A program made the translations under genes and the position numbers. Shown here in pieces: positions 1 to 12,447 of a stretch of DNA of 64,000 bases; positions within the stretch are counted from its first letter, which is position 1; every line of letters begins with the position of its first letter. This DNA is from Syncephalis fuscata (taxonomy: Eukaryota > Zoopagomycota > Zoopagomycetes > Zoopagales > Piptocephalidaceae): assembly GCA_025786725.1 (NCBI GenBank), contig JAHLTZ010000014.1:496001-560000 (forward strand). The letters run 5' to 3'. Under the pieces are notes generated by a model. The model did no database searches and was not told the origin of the DNA. It saw only the letters and a program-made list of their open reading frames with translations.

Positions 1-147
1 ACACACATTAATTGCAGTAGCTATTTTCAAAGGGGAACAGAGTGCATGCGTCATCGCTTTCTCGCCCATTGACAGCTCGGTCTCCGCCATTCGCTCCGCA
101 GAATCGAAAGTAAGGAGTGGTACTCGATAGTGTAGCACTTGCTGCAT
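1..147 (-). CDS. N-terminal end of an unidentified gene, cut by the window edge
   Basis: An open frame of 49 codons on the minus strand starts at the ATG complementary to 145-147 and runs off the left edge without a stop. It begins MQQVLHYRVPLLTF and continues with SAERMAETELSMGEKAMTHA. Base composition is richer in G+C than the AT-rich flank to its right, as in the other exons of this window. I do not recognise the family. No intron signal is visible inside this piece. It may equally be a chance frame, since only a short part is available. Confidence 0.35.
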   Translation of the reverse strand, partial: MQQVLHYRVPLLTFDSAERMAETELSMGEKAMTHALCSPLKIATAINVC

Positions 148-1746
148 GTTAACCCGTACAATTTGCGATGTTGGTTCATGTAGCAAACTCGAAACTTGGT
201 TCGGCTAAACTAAGCAATAATGCTAACCAACGATTCATTGTTAATATGCTTTAAAATGTAACATATCAACAAGCGAAGACAGCTAGACTATTGTCTTAGT
301 AAACCATAAATAATTACTATTTAATCATTATAATCATGATTTGATAAAACTTGACTAATACCAATAAGATGGTATTAATGCAAAAACCCATACTTTATTA
401 GATAGTAGACAGCCATTTATACTAGGTGTATGTTACCCATATAATTAATAATGGGAATTCGTATACCTTTTAAAGCTCAGTGGCCAGTGAGTCTGAAAAT
501 TCAATTTAGCTCATGACAATATTACAATTAGTTACATTCGATAAAACTACACTTTATTCATTTAAGCAATAATACCAACCGTTTACTTGGTTAATTGCCT
601 TATTTAATTATGTTACCATTATTGCACTAATAACGTGTGTTATTTGTTATCCAACTTTTTAGCTTTTAATTTGAAAAACTGATGGACCCTGACATTTATT
701 CATTAGATTGAATGGCATTTCTAACTACATAGCATGTTATGTGGAATGCCACAATATTATACAGTTTATTAAACATTTAATATAATTTGGTGTACAATAG
801 CTATATTTAATAATATTTGTTTAATTAAACTAAATAATCGCTCTATTAAAGGTGGAGCTGGATGGTAAATAACAGCAGATCAAAATAATCATCTATAGAT
901 TTATAATCACCACTATAATACTACATGTATATATATCCTTTATCCATACATATCATTAACAACAACAACGACGTTCTATTCGCTATAATCTTTAATGTAT
1001 TTCATTTATTGAGTTCTATACACAACATCAATTCAATACAGCTATTTATAAACTTTTCATTGTTTGTCTATTGTAACGTGTATCAGTTTATTGTTCATGC
1101 ACAAATATTAGCTCAACACAACGATCCTGAACTCCGCCTTCAACAAAAGGAAGGCCTATGCGTTACTTTAGCTATTCACTGTCATCCACGATCTTTTACT
1201 ATTCTTTTGGAATCATCTTTTCCACTAACTATCCAACCTTGTTTATTACTGTCAATCTGTATTGGTAGTAGCAGTAACAGTTGTACTAGTAGTACTAGCA
1301 GTATAATAGTAGAAAATAGTAAAAAAGTAAGCACACCACCTTCTTGGTGCTTGTATATGGTGGATGAGTGGTTGTCTTTGCGTTACACTCGACTTGCTTT
1401 TTGACGCCTTGTTCTATCGCGTCTTCATCGTTATTCCATTCAGTTGATTGCTTGATTGTTCTGCTGTCTGTTTGATGTAAGTAATCTAAAGAGTATAAAT
1501 AGCCAATACTGACTTTGAACAAAACATAGTACTTGCCAATTACTCATCGCTTTTAATCGCTTGGCGGCTACATCCGGCTATTGACGCCACCTTGACGCCC
1601 TCTCTCCCTTCCCCTCTGATCCCTCTCTACTCTGTTGCACGTATACTATTCTTTCTGTGACCAGAGAAAACAGCACTGTAATCAGGAGTGGTAGTGGCGT
1701 TTGGTACGGCTGACGCTTATCGTAACATTGCTGCTGATAACTAACG
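148..1746. other. AT-rich intergenic stretch upstream of the LUFS-WD40 gene
   Basis: No gene is supported here. The first 800 bases are AT-rich without structure. A 159-codon frame at 925-1404 is rich in Ile, Phe, Ser and Asn with no recognisable domain and I do not accept it. From about 1400 to 1740 the composition becomes more mixed and pyrimidine-rich (TCTCTCCCTTCCCCTCTG near 1600), which resembles the promoter/5' leader regions ahead of other genes in this window. Confidence 0.4.
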
Positions 1747-4700
1747 GTGGCGTCATTTACCGTTACGAGTGGGGCGCGGGGGCGCACGTCCGCAATAATC
1801 AATAACAGTGATAGTAGCGGCAGCCATAGCCACCAACGGGCGGCAGCTGTAGCAATATCTAATCCAGGTTCAGCTTTTGCCCTGGATTCTTATATCGACG
1901 CATCATCCATAGCGGCCTCCATACCGCTTTATCTTGGTACTAATCATAATCATAGTCACAGTGTTGGAAGTGGACTACTAGCAAGCAACGCTAGTTTGTT
2001 AAGTGGATTTGACGTATCAAGTGTATTAAGTGAGTTTAATAGCCAACAGCAAGCTCAATTGCCTCCAACGGCAGACAATAGTAATAACAACGCAACAACG
2101 ACGACGACAACAACAACAGCAGCAACAGCGTCCTTGCTAGTCAACACAACTGCATCGCCTTACTTGGCGAATAGCGTGCCTTTAAGTCCTTCGATTAGTG
2201 TTAAACCAGCCATTACTGGTCCAATTACGCCAGAACCTTCTTCTATAGCGTTAAAATCATCCCCATCTACATCTAGTGTACGTTTTATAGAAAACGGCGG
2301 AAAAGTAGATACACCAAAATCACCACGACCTTCATCGTCTAAAACACGACGTACAAAAGAACCTCGTGTACGTAATCGCAATACAAAAGCTGCAACTTCT
2401 AGTTCAAACACTAATAGTACCGAATCATCATCCAATACAACCACAGCTACGACAGATCAATTAAAAATATCACCTCCATCTCCATCACCGGCTATTATGA
2501 TGAATAATCATATGCAAACGTTTTCGCTTCAACAGCAACAACAAGTACAACAACAACAACAACGTATACTACAGCAACAACAACAAAACTCCCCAGCTAT
2601 ATCACATGCCTCTATCAACTCGCCAATTAATGCTAATATTCAACAACAACAACAAGCGATGCAGGCGTCTATGAATACTACAAATTCGTCTAATCTCATT
2701 TCTGGTAATAATATAACACCTTCTAATTTTACTGGAATGAGTGGACGCAATACTACTATACATAATACTGCTTCAACTATCGCACCACCATGGTCAGGCA
2801 ACGATAATGTATTCAATTTATTTATTCACGATTATCTTGTCAAACGAGGATGGCAACGTACAGCAGATGTGTTTAGTGAAGAAGCGGCCGCTTTCCTAAC
2901 CAGCTCTACAGATATCAATCAAAACACGCCAAAGAATGCCAGTAAACCGATATTAACACCACCCATCGATGTACCATATGCATTTATGTTTGAATGGTGG
3001 TGTATATTCTGGGATGTTTATTCTACTACAGCAAATAAAGGTGGATCTAATGAGGCTCAGTTATTTTTAGAGGTATGTTTATTTAAATAAGCATCATTGT
3101 ATGCAAATACTAATATTAATATTAATTATTTATATTAATTATTTACTATTTAGGCATTAAAGGCTCGTCGATCATCTATAGGCCATTCTACCACTAGTAA
3201 TAACACCATGAATAATGCAAATAGTAATTCAAATAATGGTAATAATAATCACAGTTTTAATAGTAATTTCAATCAGCCACAACATCCACCCAATGCAGTT
3301 ATCCCACAACCAGCACTATTAATGTCACCATCACAGACATTTGCATCTACTGGACAGATATCCACACCTATAGGACTACGTCATTCTGTTCAGCCAACAC
3401 AGCCCAATGCATCAATGATTATGACATCACCAGGCCCATCAAATATTGTAACGGGCACTGGATCAGTACTTGACGCATCTCAAGTGCCCAATTCGGCCAC
3501 AGCCACGCCTACCAATCCTATGGGATCTCCCTTATTTACACCACCTCCACAACATGCCCGTCTACCATCGGAGGCAGCTAGTGTTGCTAGTGCAGCGGCA
3601 GGAGGAATAATATGGATCGATCATCGACCACGCCTATGAGTCCTATGATGAATAACAATGGCAATAATCCAGCAGGTCCTTCATCTGTGCCATCACTACC
3701 ATTTAATCCAGCAGCATTAATGAATATACCCAATGCACATATGCTTCCCCTTCATATTCAACAGCAATTGGCACAACAAGCAACCAATCCTAATAAAGTG
3801 CCTGATCGTTTTCTTCAGCATACACTTCAATTAGCGGGATTTGGTGATCGGCCATTAGCTTCATTGACCAATGAGGAGAAGGTAGTGTATTTATTTGCAC
3901 GTAATAATGAATATACTAACAACTGATTAAATAGGCCAAAATGGTAGAATATATTCGCCGATTAACAACCTTGCCCAATATGCAACGACCTATGCAACGA
4001 ACAGGCTTTCCTGCTAATGCCAATGTTTTTTCTAATATAGCGATGTCTGCTGGTCAGCCACCTCCATTACAGTCACCACTACCTCAGCCAACGACTAATC
4101 CAGCTATGGCTCAACCGGCACAATACCTCCACAACAACAACAACAGCAACAGCAGCAACAGCAACAGCAAATGCAGCAAATGCAACAGCAGCAACAACAA
4201 ATACAGCAACAGCAAATGCAACAAAATCAGCCACCTCAACCACATTTAAGCCAGTTTATGCAAGCTGTAGCCAATGAAAATCCAAGTATTGCTGCTTTAG
4301 CATCTACTGCTGCCTCTGTATTGCATGGTAATAAAAAATCAGCCAATGAATCGGAAACAATGTCACCACAGAAACGACCCGAACCTAATGTAGCTTCAAC
4401 TGGCATGGTAAGTTTACTAGTATTGTGCAACGATAACAGATACTAAATCAAATAGACCAATGATCCGAGTTTAATTACTAAGAAGCAACGTACAGATGCT
4501 GATTCACCTCATCTATCCAGTTCTACCACAGATAATACGGCATCAGGTGCTTCAGTGGTAAGCCATTATATATAACTATAAGTATAGTGCATTATTTTAA
4601 TTTATTACTATAGGAAATTGCATCCAATGCTACTGGTATGCCACAAGGTGCATTTAATCCTAATATAGCTACTGAAGGTACCTATTATAGTAATCTCTTT

Positions 4701-7390
4701 TTCCTATGCTAATCAACGCCAATAGGTATTAATGCACAGCTACTTAAAGCATGGGGACATCCTATGAGCTGGACACCACAAGTAAGTGTTTATTAGTTAA
4801 TCAATAATATCATTAACTAATGGTATAATTAGCAATTACAAATATTTCAACAACAGCAACAACAACAACAACAATTAAATAATCAACAAATGCAACAAGC
4901 CCGTCGACTTATGCAAGCTGGACCGGGCATGACCTTCAATGGTATGCCCAATGTAAATAATGGTCTAGCACCCTCCACTACTGCCGCTACTTCTAATACT
5001 ACAACGACAATGACCTCAGCCGCCAATAGTAATAGTAGTAATAACGGCAATAACAATATGATGAATATGATGCAAAATACAAGCAATCCATCTAATGGCG
5101 CTGTTACTAACACCGAAGAAAATGGTCTAAATACGCCATTACATAATGCTAATGGATGGCGAATGTTACACGATTTAACACAAGAGATTAAACAAGGACA
5201 GCTATCGCATTCAGGCGTTCAGGATAATCAAATATCTGAGCCAGTCAATAGCAATGCAACGGATACTGCACATCTTGTTGAAACGCAAACAATACCGAAT
5301 CCAAATAAAGTAGTATCAGGATCACCGGTTATTATACAAGCATCGGTTGGTGACTCAGCTGCTAATATAGCATCACCACCATCAGGACCACCACCAACAT
5401 CGGCTAAATCAGGTAAAGGCAGTAGGCTGCTAATTCTAAAGCCCGAACACCAAGTAAAAAGCAATCGAAAAAGGCCCAGAAGGCAGCATTGGCCAATACA
5501 CCTACAGCTACAACTGTAGAAAGTAACACGACCACTGCTCCAATGGTAAGTAATATGGATACTTGCTAATTAACTAACTAATATGAATTGAAATAGTCAC
5601 TATCTAGTAATCCAACTACAGAAACAACGCCAACAGCAGCAGCACCTGTACTAGATACAACAGCCATAACAGCAGCCACCACTACTACAACGACCTTACC
5701 TGCTACTGTCACAACTATTGCTACGGCTACGGCTACTACTACTAGTACTGCTAGTACTACCACTAGTACCGTACCTATGATGCCCGACCACGCTATGAAT
5801 GCCGCCGTTATGCCATTTAATATGCAAGGCACCAATCAACCTGATGATCGATCGATGGATGTCGACGAACTAGAACGGCTTATGATGGGCGATCCTGGTG
5901 ATGATCATGGCGGATTTGATTTAACGAACGATATCGATATGGATGCCTTGGCTAATAGCGGATTCTTTTCAAATTTTAGTGGGTTTATGGGCTCAGGTCA
6001 GTAGTGGGAGAATACAATGTAAAGGCCAATTGATACTTTATACAACGATTTGCTAATATACGCTAATAAATATAGATGCTCAATTATCACACTCGCTTCC
6101 GGCTCAAGTGCTCCGGCCGAAAGCGACACTTTCGGGGCACACTAACAAAGTCGCTACCTGTACATTTTCCACGAGTGGGCGTTGGCTAGCCAGTGCCGGT
6201 CATGACAAAAAAGTAAGCCATAGTTTATTGATATGGACGTGTGTATTAATGGTAGCTTATTAGGTAATGATTTGGTCGTCTACGGGCGGACAGCTGCAAC
6301 ATACATTGACGGGTCATTCAGGCCATATTAATTCGGCTCGCTTCAGTCCAGATACACGAGATTTATTAGTGACGGCCTCTTATGATAAAACCGTACGCGT
6401 ATGGCATGCTATTAACGGACCACAGCCCGAATGTGCTATCACCTATAGTGGACATCAAGGCAGCGTCACCGCAGTTGATTTCTGTCCTGTACCCAATAGT
6501 GATCAGTGTTATTCGGTCGATGCAGAAGGTGAACTACAAGTATGGAGTATGCTAATGGTTTACGCACCAAGACCATTAAACTAGTAAGTAGCACACATTA
6601 TATATATATACTGTGTCAATCAGTATTAATATATGTGGTATGAATAGCAACCCAATGGATCGTCCAAGTATTCCTCCTATTCTACTAATCCATTAAGATC
6701 ACGTCCAGGCAGTGCATCTGTAGTGGCTGTTGCTCAAGCTACTATACTCATGATTATTGATGTTAATCTATGTCCAGAAGGGCCAGTATCATCATCAACG
6801 GCATCGGCCCGTGTACTTCCTACACCCACCAAAAGAATATCGGCCAGCTGGACTGGTCACCGGATGGTATTTATTTGGTAACGGCCAGTGAAGATGCTGT
6901 CTGTGTATGGGATGCTGCTACACTAAAACCACTGCATACCCAACCAGCTCAAACGGGTAAAATTGCCAGTTGCTGCTTTGTCTCCGATCCTATTATGAAT
7001 AATAACAATAATAGGAGCAGTAATGGACCAGTACCAATCCCATCCACATCAAGGATTGCTTTTGGTGAATATGAATCTATTTATTTATGGCGATTCCGTG
7101 ATACATTAACATCATCGGCCCAGCACTCATCTACCGCCTCCACTAACGGTGTCTACATGAATGGTGGAGGACAGGCCAGTGATATGAAAGATAGCCGTGA
7201 CACACCGGCACTTACGCTAACTACCGTCCAAAGTGGTATGGTTAACTGTTTAGCGCCATTAATCACTCTATCTGAAGATGGTAGTGGTACATTGTCTATA
7301 TGTTTAGCCAGTGGTAGTGGTCATCGTGATTCAAATCTAAAACTTTGGGATGTACTTGATCATCAGCCAGTACCAATAGCTTCTTCTTAA
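1747..7390 (+). CDS. LEUNIG-type LUFS-domain WD40 transcriptional corepressor
   Basis: This is a large nuclear protein of the Groucho/Tup1 style. The first exon carries Ser/Thr/Gln-rich sequence and then a LisH/LUFS domain at roughly 2800-3190 (NVFNLFIHDYLVKRGWQRTA, later MFEWWCIFWDVY), the domain shared by plant LEUNIG, yeast Flo8 and animal SSBP. A long Gln/Asn/Thr-rich middle follows, then WD40 repeats from about 6090 (SGHTNKVATCTFSTSGRWLASAG). Introns read by eye: 3073-3153, 3882-3934, 4408-4455, 4558-4613, 4678-4725, 4782-4832, 5546-5596, 5997-6075, 6213-6263 and 6584-6647. The frame jumps by one missing base near 3600, 4125, 5424, 6550 and between 6750 and 6830. No ATG is in frame before 2494; an in-frame stop lies at 1738-1740, so the true start is in an upstream exon or unresolved. 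By family it should recruit histone deacetylase/Mediator complexes through DNA-binding partners. It converges on the phosphatase gene. Confidence 0.85.
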
Positions 7391-7697
7391 TGGATCCCTT
7401 CTATTCCGTAAAAGTAATCTATTTTCCATCATGCTTATTTATCGTTTCTTTATCGTCTTACCAGACACTCACTCATTCACTCACTCATCCATTTATACAT
7501 TCATTCGTTCATTCATTCATTTATTGATCCATTCATTACCACTATTACCATCATTTCGTTCAGTTTATTTAGTTAGCTTTGTGCACATATTTTCATCCTT
7601 ATTTCTTGTGAAAGCATTAAATTCAATGTTATTCAATGTTGCTATTACCGTGTAGATGAATAATATCAATTTATTTTATTTTATACAATCACCTTAC
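7391..7697. other. Short 3' spacer between convergent genes
   Basis: The stretch between the stop of the LUFS-WD40 gene and the stop of the minus-strand phosphatase holds TCATTCATTCATT-type simple repeats (7460-7540) and T-rich sequence fit for the two 3' UTRs. No gene is seen. Confidence 0.5.
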
Positions 7698-8706
7698 TTA
7701 TGAATGATTCGCAGGTGTTGTCGCCTCTGCAGTAGGGGTAGGCTTTAACAATGCTAAATGTTGAGTATCATTAAGGTAGACCGATTCAAATCGGTAATCT
7801 GATAATGCTTCACGTGCACTACTTGGTGACTGTCGACCAACAAATGATCGTGGTGTTGAGCGGGTGGGATCGTGATAGACTCGAATCTCGTTAATACAAG
7901 TATTTCGATGTTGGTAAATACGCATACGATCAAGTACACCGTCCAGCAGTGAACTAAGAAGAATGCGTAGTAGTCGGCCATGGACTTCAAATGGTCACAT
8001 ATAAATAAATAAAACTATGTAATATATAGATCACTTACCAACAATGACTAAATGCTCATTATGGCCGCCATGTTCCTCTAATAGTCGATGGATGGCTGGC
8101 AATGCCCGTTTCTCAACTTCGGCGGCTGATTCACCACCAGGTGGACGTGCATCGAAATTACCGGCATTCCAACTATCCATTAATTGTGACAAGTCTTGAT
8201 TGGCCTTGCCATCAAAATCACCCCAGCTGATTTCTGCCAATTCCGGTACAGTCTAATAGTAACAAGTAGTAAGCACTTGGATTTCTGTAAGAATAAAATA
8301 AAGTTGTTGTTTATAAATTACCAGAAAAGGCACGGTGTATGATAGGCGTGAATTTGTTGCGCTGTTTCTTGTGCCGCTATTAATATGAATTCCTAATTAA
8401 TACTGTACAAATCAATCAATGAGAATGCACGCTTACCTGCATAGCACTTGCTACGACTAGATCAGTACGTTCACGCGATAACCGCGCACCTAACAAACGG
8501 GCCTGCTCCTTACCAATATTGTTTAGTGGGTAATCAACTAGTGCTCCTTGCAGTATATCCTTTGCATTAAGTTCCGTCTCCCCGTGGCGAATCAGTAGTA
8601 GTGTGGCATAAGGTGGAGGCGACGATGACAACGGCGATGAAGACGACGCAGAAGGAGAGGATACAGCATCGATAGCTTGTACAGAGGACGGTGAATCGGG
8701 CATCAT
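7698..8706 (-). CDS. Histidine phosphatase superfamily protein (phosphoglycerate mutase-like)
   Basis: The protein starts MMPDSPSS with a Ser/Pro-rich lead of about 30 residues, then the phosphohistidine motif LLIRHGETELN, which marks the active-site histidine of the branch that includes cofactor-dependent phosphoglycerate mutases and broad phosphatases. Further on come ELAEISWGDFDGK, PPGGESAAEVEKR and the second catalytic histidine in VVHGRLLRILL. These fit the small fungal PGAM-like phosphatases rather than a true glycolytic mutase, so the substrate is unknown. Introns in minus orientation lie near 8390-8440, 8265-8320 and 7985-8037. In the short second exon the frame is restored only if single bases are missing twice (near 8380 and 8345): this gives a natural MQRAQETAQQIHAYH and TVPFLTVPEL. 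The C-terminal 90 residues are conserved-looking but low in motif content. Confidence 0.85.
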
Positions 8707-9509
8707 GTTTTGTTGTGTAGTAGCAATAGGTGAAAGCGCTGAAAAGGGTGTTAATATATTATGTACAAGTCATATGGATAGTTACCAAGATATAATTGCT
8801 AACGGCGACTACATCCAGCGACCAGAAATCAGTGTAATTTAGGATTTAATGTGCAGTAACAGCAATAAAAGATGTTTGGTATAGTCAAAAGATGATGAAA
8901 GAGAATGAAAAGCACGTATAGTAACAGAGCAACAATAATGGTAATAGTAACGATGTAGTGGTAATGGCAATGGCAATGGTAAAAATAATGCACGTAAAAT
9001 ATAGTGTGTTTTTGGCAGTCATTATATTGCGATTCCATATCGTATTGCACATTTGGCACTAACGTGCATGCTGTACTCTATGTATTGATCAGGTAGTCGC
9101 TATGTTGGCCAGTGTTGTAGTTGTTTTACATTTGTTACAAATATGACTTGTCAAAAACATCAATGTAAATAAATTTAATAAGACCATTAAAATCATTAAT
9201 GGTTTTGCATTAAATGAATTCAGTGTTATTCTTTATTATTATTTTATAATAGTATAATGATGTTTATTTAACATAGTGGCCTGTATTGTAAAAGCATTAG
9301 ATGAATACATATACTAGAATATTATTAATATGTATTGCTAAAAGTTTGCTCTATGTATAAAACATATCAATTTGTTGTAATTTATGCTTCAATGAATACA
9401 TACAACGATGTAAAAAATGTACTAGTTGGCAATATAATAGAAAAGATAATAATTGCAAACACCAGTAACTATATTGGTTATTTATTAATACAAGTAATTA
9501 TGATAAATA
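8707..9509. other. Non-coding stretch upstream of the phosphatase gene
   Basis: Upstream of the phosphatase start, with TGGTAATGGCAATGG-type simple sequence near 8940-8980 and AT-rich sequence beyond 9100. Small open frames here have no domain or splice context. A possible acceptor (AAATAG at about 9505) leads into the decayed gene that follows. Confidence 0.4.
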
Positions 9510-10237
9510 GCAATGAATTGGAAGCAAAATATACTTAGAAATGAACATTCCACTAATTTATCGACTACTGTATTTCTAAAGAACTGAAATGGCCATTCCA
9601 TATTGTTTAAACATTGCAATTCAAACCAAAATTCATACAGAGAAAATACGCTTAAGCATTGTATGGAATATACAATAGTATCAAAACACGTTATTAATAA
9701 AACATTCAATTGCACACTTTTATTATTTGTACTTGACAAACTTTTATCTAATAATTCGGTGCAATCAGTATTTGACGCCAGAGATTACGAATCATTACTG
9801 CCAATTGATGGTTCTGATCAAGGACGTGTATTATGAACTAGACCTATAAATAGCGGTAAAATTACGCCATTATATAGCGAAAATTTGATTGTCATCAAAG
9901 AAGAAGAATTTAACGTAATAGATGCTTGAAATGGAAACTTACTACGTTCAATTATTTATCGCTATGACTATAAACTTATTTGTTTCTTGAATCTTTATGC
10001 GTAGTGCTTTATGTAGAAAAAGAAAAAAGTTATTTAGTTGATTGCGCACTAACCGCACCTACAATCCACCAAGCTGTTTTATCAGTGAACAAACCAAAGA
10101 TGGTAAAGAAACAACCAGAGAAGACGTTGAAACAGCAATTTAACATTTTTGAACAATATTTAAACTTTAAATCTATCAAATACTGTGTATCCAATGCAGT
10201 TATTAGCCAAGTTGGTGTAAACAGTAGCAGGATTTAG
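9510..10237 (+). pseudogene. Decayed F-box/WD-like gene with three in-frame TGA codons
   Basis: From about 9513 (MNWKQNILRNEHSTNL) one frame reads as protein for some 150 codons, interrupted only by three TGA codons near 9588, 9834 and 9929. Tryptophan fits at each: KN-W-NGHSILF, VL-W-TRPINSGKI and DA-W-NGNLLRSI. The last two have the look of WD/PQQ blades, and the start resembles the region after an F-box. Near 9985 the frame moves by one missing base and continues as LCVVLYVEKEKSYLVDCA to a TAG/TAA end at 10237. I see no F-box itself. Either the gene is dying through G-to-A changes at TGG, or the stops are sequencing artefacts; a nuclear code with TGA as tryptophan is not supported because other genes here use TGG throughout. 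Confidence 0.45.
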
Positions 10238-11389
10238 GAAGCATATATGTTATAAATAAAATTATAATTACAAAACTAATACAAGTTATTTAAATATAAA
10301 ACTAAAAATAAATATCGTTACATGAAATAATTTGGACAGTAGAATAGCATATATGACAACAATAGAAAGATCATAATAACATTGCACGCTATAATAAATT
10401 ATGTATGTCATTTGGCTATGCAAATACTTATCAATTCTTTACGAAATATAGAATAAAAGAAGCAGTGTTTCTATAATTTTAAAAATAGCCTGAATGCTAA
10501 AAGCAGCAACTTTAAAAAGAATGGCAATGTTCCAATACAATCATCATCGAAAAACTGCCCCAATGTGAATTGTGTGATCGAATCAGTATTATTGCTCTTG
10601 CTGCTTATTAACACTGGGGATATGATTTTAAACTAGATATACACAATAAAGTTCATTTAATTCAAAGATAAGAGTCTAGCCATTCATGTGACGAATACAG
10701 CTTTTTGCGTCACTTTATTGTAATGCATCTTTCTATACCCCTCACAATATGCCGAGTTATAAAGTACGACATGCGACGACGTACAGTAGGGTGAGTTGTA
10801 AATAAAATATGTTTATTCAAATTGTTATCATACATATTACATAATAAAAGCGCGATTATTGATATGCAACAACAACAACAAGCAGCTATCATAGCATATC
10901 TTTTTTAAACACGCTTATCAATTGTATTCTTTCATTAATATGGTGCCGCTTTTGCTATTGCTTCCTTTGTCAACCAGGACTCGGCCTGATCATATGATCT
11001 GTTAGCAACAACGACTATCGTAATTTCCGAATCACCTGACGGACGTGGTGAACCAATTTGATACCATGACAACGGCGGTGATGCTCGTACCGACAGATGC
11101 CGCCGTTACCCCATCTCCGTTTCCGTTTCACGTATACACACCCACTCATACAACAACTACCCCAAAGTACGATCGGGAAGCCATCATAGGCAGACAGCGT
11201 GCCCCCAACCGGATGAGATGTACAATACTATAGCTCATCGAAACATAAACGTTTTATCGTCATCGTCATTTGTATTCATGGTTTATAATCCCCATCATTT
11301 ATATAGACCAAGCTACTAGCCGGCTCTTTTTCATTAAGCCTTTTTATTATTACTGTACCAGTTTGTGTGGTTCGTGTGTAGGTGAAACA
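10238..11389. other. AT-rich non-coding stretch
   Basis: No gene is supported. A 62-codon frame at 11045-11233 lacks any domain. A short CAACAACAACAACAA run lies near 10868. The composition rises in G+C after 10930, approaching the promoter of the MSP-domain gene. Confidence 0.4.
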
Positions 11390-12447
11390 CTTAGTCCGCT
11401 CTCTTTATTTCCATCCTTCTTTCTTTCTCACTCGCTCTCCTACTATCTCTTACTTTCCTTCCTACGACTGACTCGCCCATTCTCTTATTTCATATACTAA
11501 CCGGTTCAGAAACGACGACTTGGTTGTTGTTGTTGTTGTTGCGTTTTTGCTATAGCTGGACCAACTTTTGCTACTGCTCTCACTACCACTACCATTCCAC
11601 TTCTTTCTCTCTGTTACAACAACGCTCAGCCTGCCAACTTACTTTCTCCTCTCCTTTTTACTTTGTCGGCTCGTCAGTCTTAGCCTCTCTTTCCTGCGCT
11701 CCCTATTCCAGTCCCGTCTGTCAGGGGTTTAGCCTATTTTTTTGCTAGCATTAGACGTAAAGTCAGCGGTCACACATCTTATACATTTCACAGTCTACTA
11801 TTACTACTACTACTATCATCACCGCTAACAAGTATTACCAGGTAAGTTGGTGTAAATGAGTGCACTTTTATTACAAGTAGTGTATTATCGGCGATAGTAG
11901 TGGTGGTAGTTATAGGCCTCAGTGTCTATACGGTATAGCACGATAGGTGGCTACACTAGTAGTTGTTGACAAGTACGGCGTTGTCTTTGTGTTGTCGCCA
12001 ATATCTTGCCTTTGCACGGTGTAGTGCTCTTTTTTCAAAATACTGAGTCACAGCTCTATGGTGTGTTATATAATAATGAGGACATAGTTATCAGTTGCAA
12101 TACTGTCGGACATAATTATGTACCGGCTCCGCGTTGACTAATATGGTCTATGAGGGGGTTTGATTCCAATCATGGAAAAAATAGCTGCAGCGTATTATTG
12201 ATAGGCTGTGGTGGTGACAGGTGTGCGTAAATGATAAGAAAGATCAGTAATAATCATATAACTGCACTTTCACATGTTGATGTACAAACAGAAACAGTTT
12301 GCCCAATCAATTACCACATCTAAATATATTAACCATAGTATTTTCACAGGCTTAGATTCTTTGGTCTTTCTTCTTTCTTTCTAACTATTGGCACGCCCAC
12401 AAACAAACCATCGCCAATTCATTTGCAAGCTATACACCAGCAATACT
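11390..12447 (+). promoter_or_regulatory. CT-rich promoter and 508-nt 5' UTR intron of the VAP gene
   Basis: The plus strand is strongly pyrimidine-rich from about 11395 to 11760 (TTCTTTCTTTCTCACTCGCT), the typical transcription-start context of fungal genes. A perfect donor GTAAGT at 11842 and an acceptor TTTTCACAG ending at 12349 delimit a likely 508-nt intron inside the 5' UTR, far longer than the 60-90 nt coding introns of the same gene. The leader then resumes with more CT-rich sequence up to the ATG at 12448. Intron limits are inferred from the signals only. Confidence 0.5.

Noticed and set aside
925-1404. 159-codon plus-strand open frame
   Set aside because: Rich in Ile/Phe/Ser/Asn, no domain, no splice context, in AT-rich intergenic DNA.
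1747-7390. Programmed frameshifting as explanation of the broken genes
   Set aside because: The sites share no slippery heptamer or common motif and affect many unrelated genes, so sequence error is simpler.
9510-10237. TGA read as tryptophan by the nuclear code
   Set aside because: All confident genes in the window use TGG for Trp and none needs TGA as Trp; one gene (62404-63307) appears to use TGA as stop.
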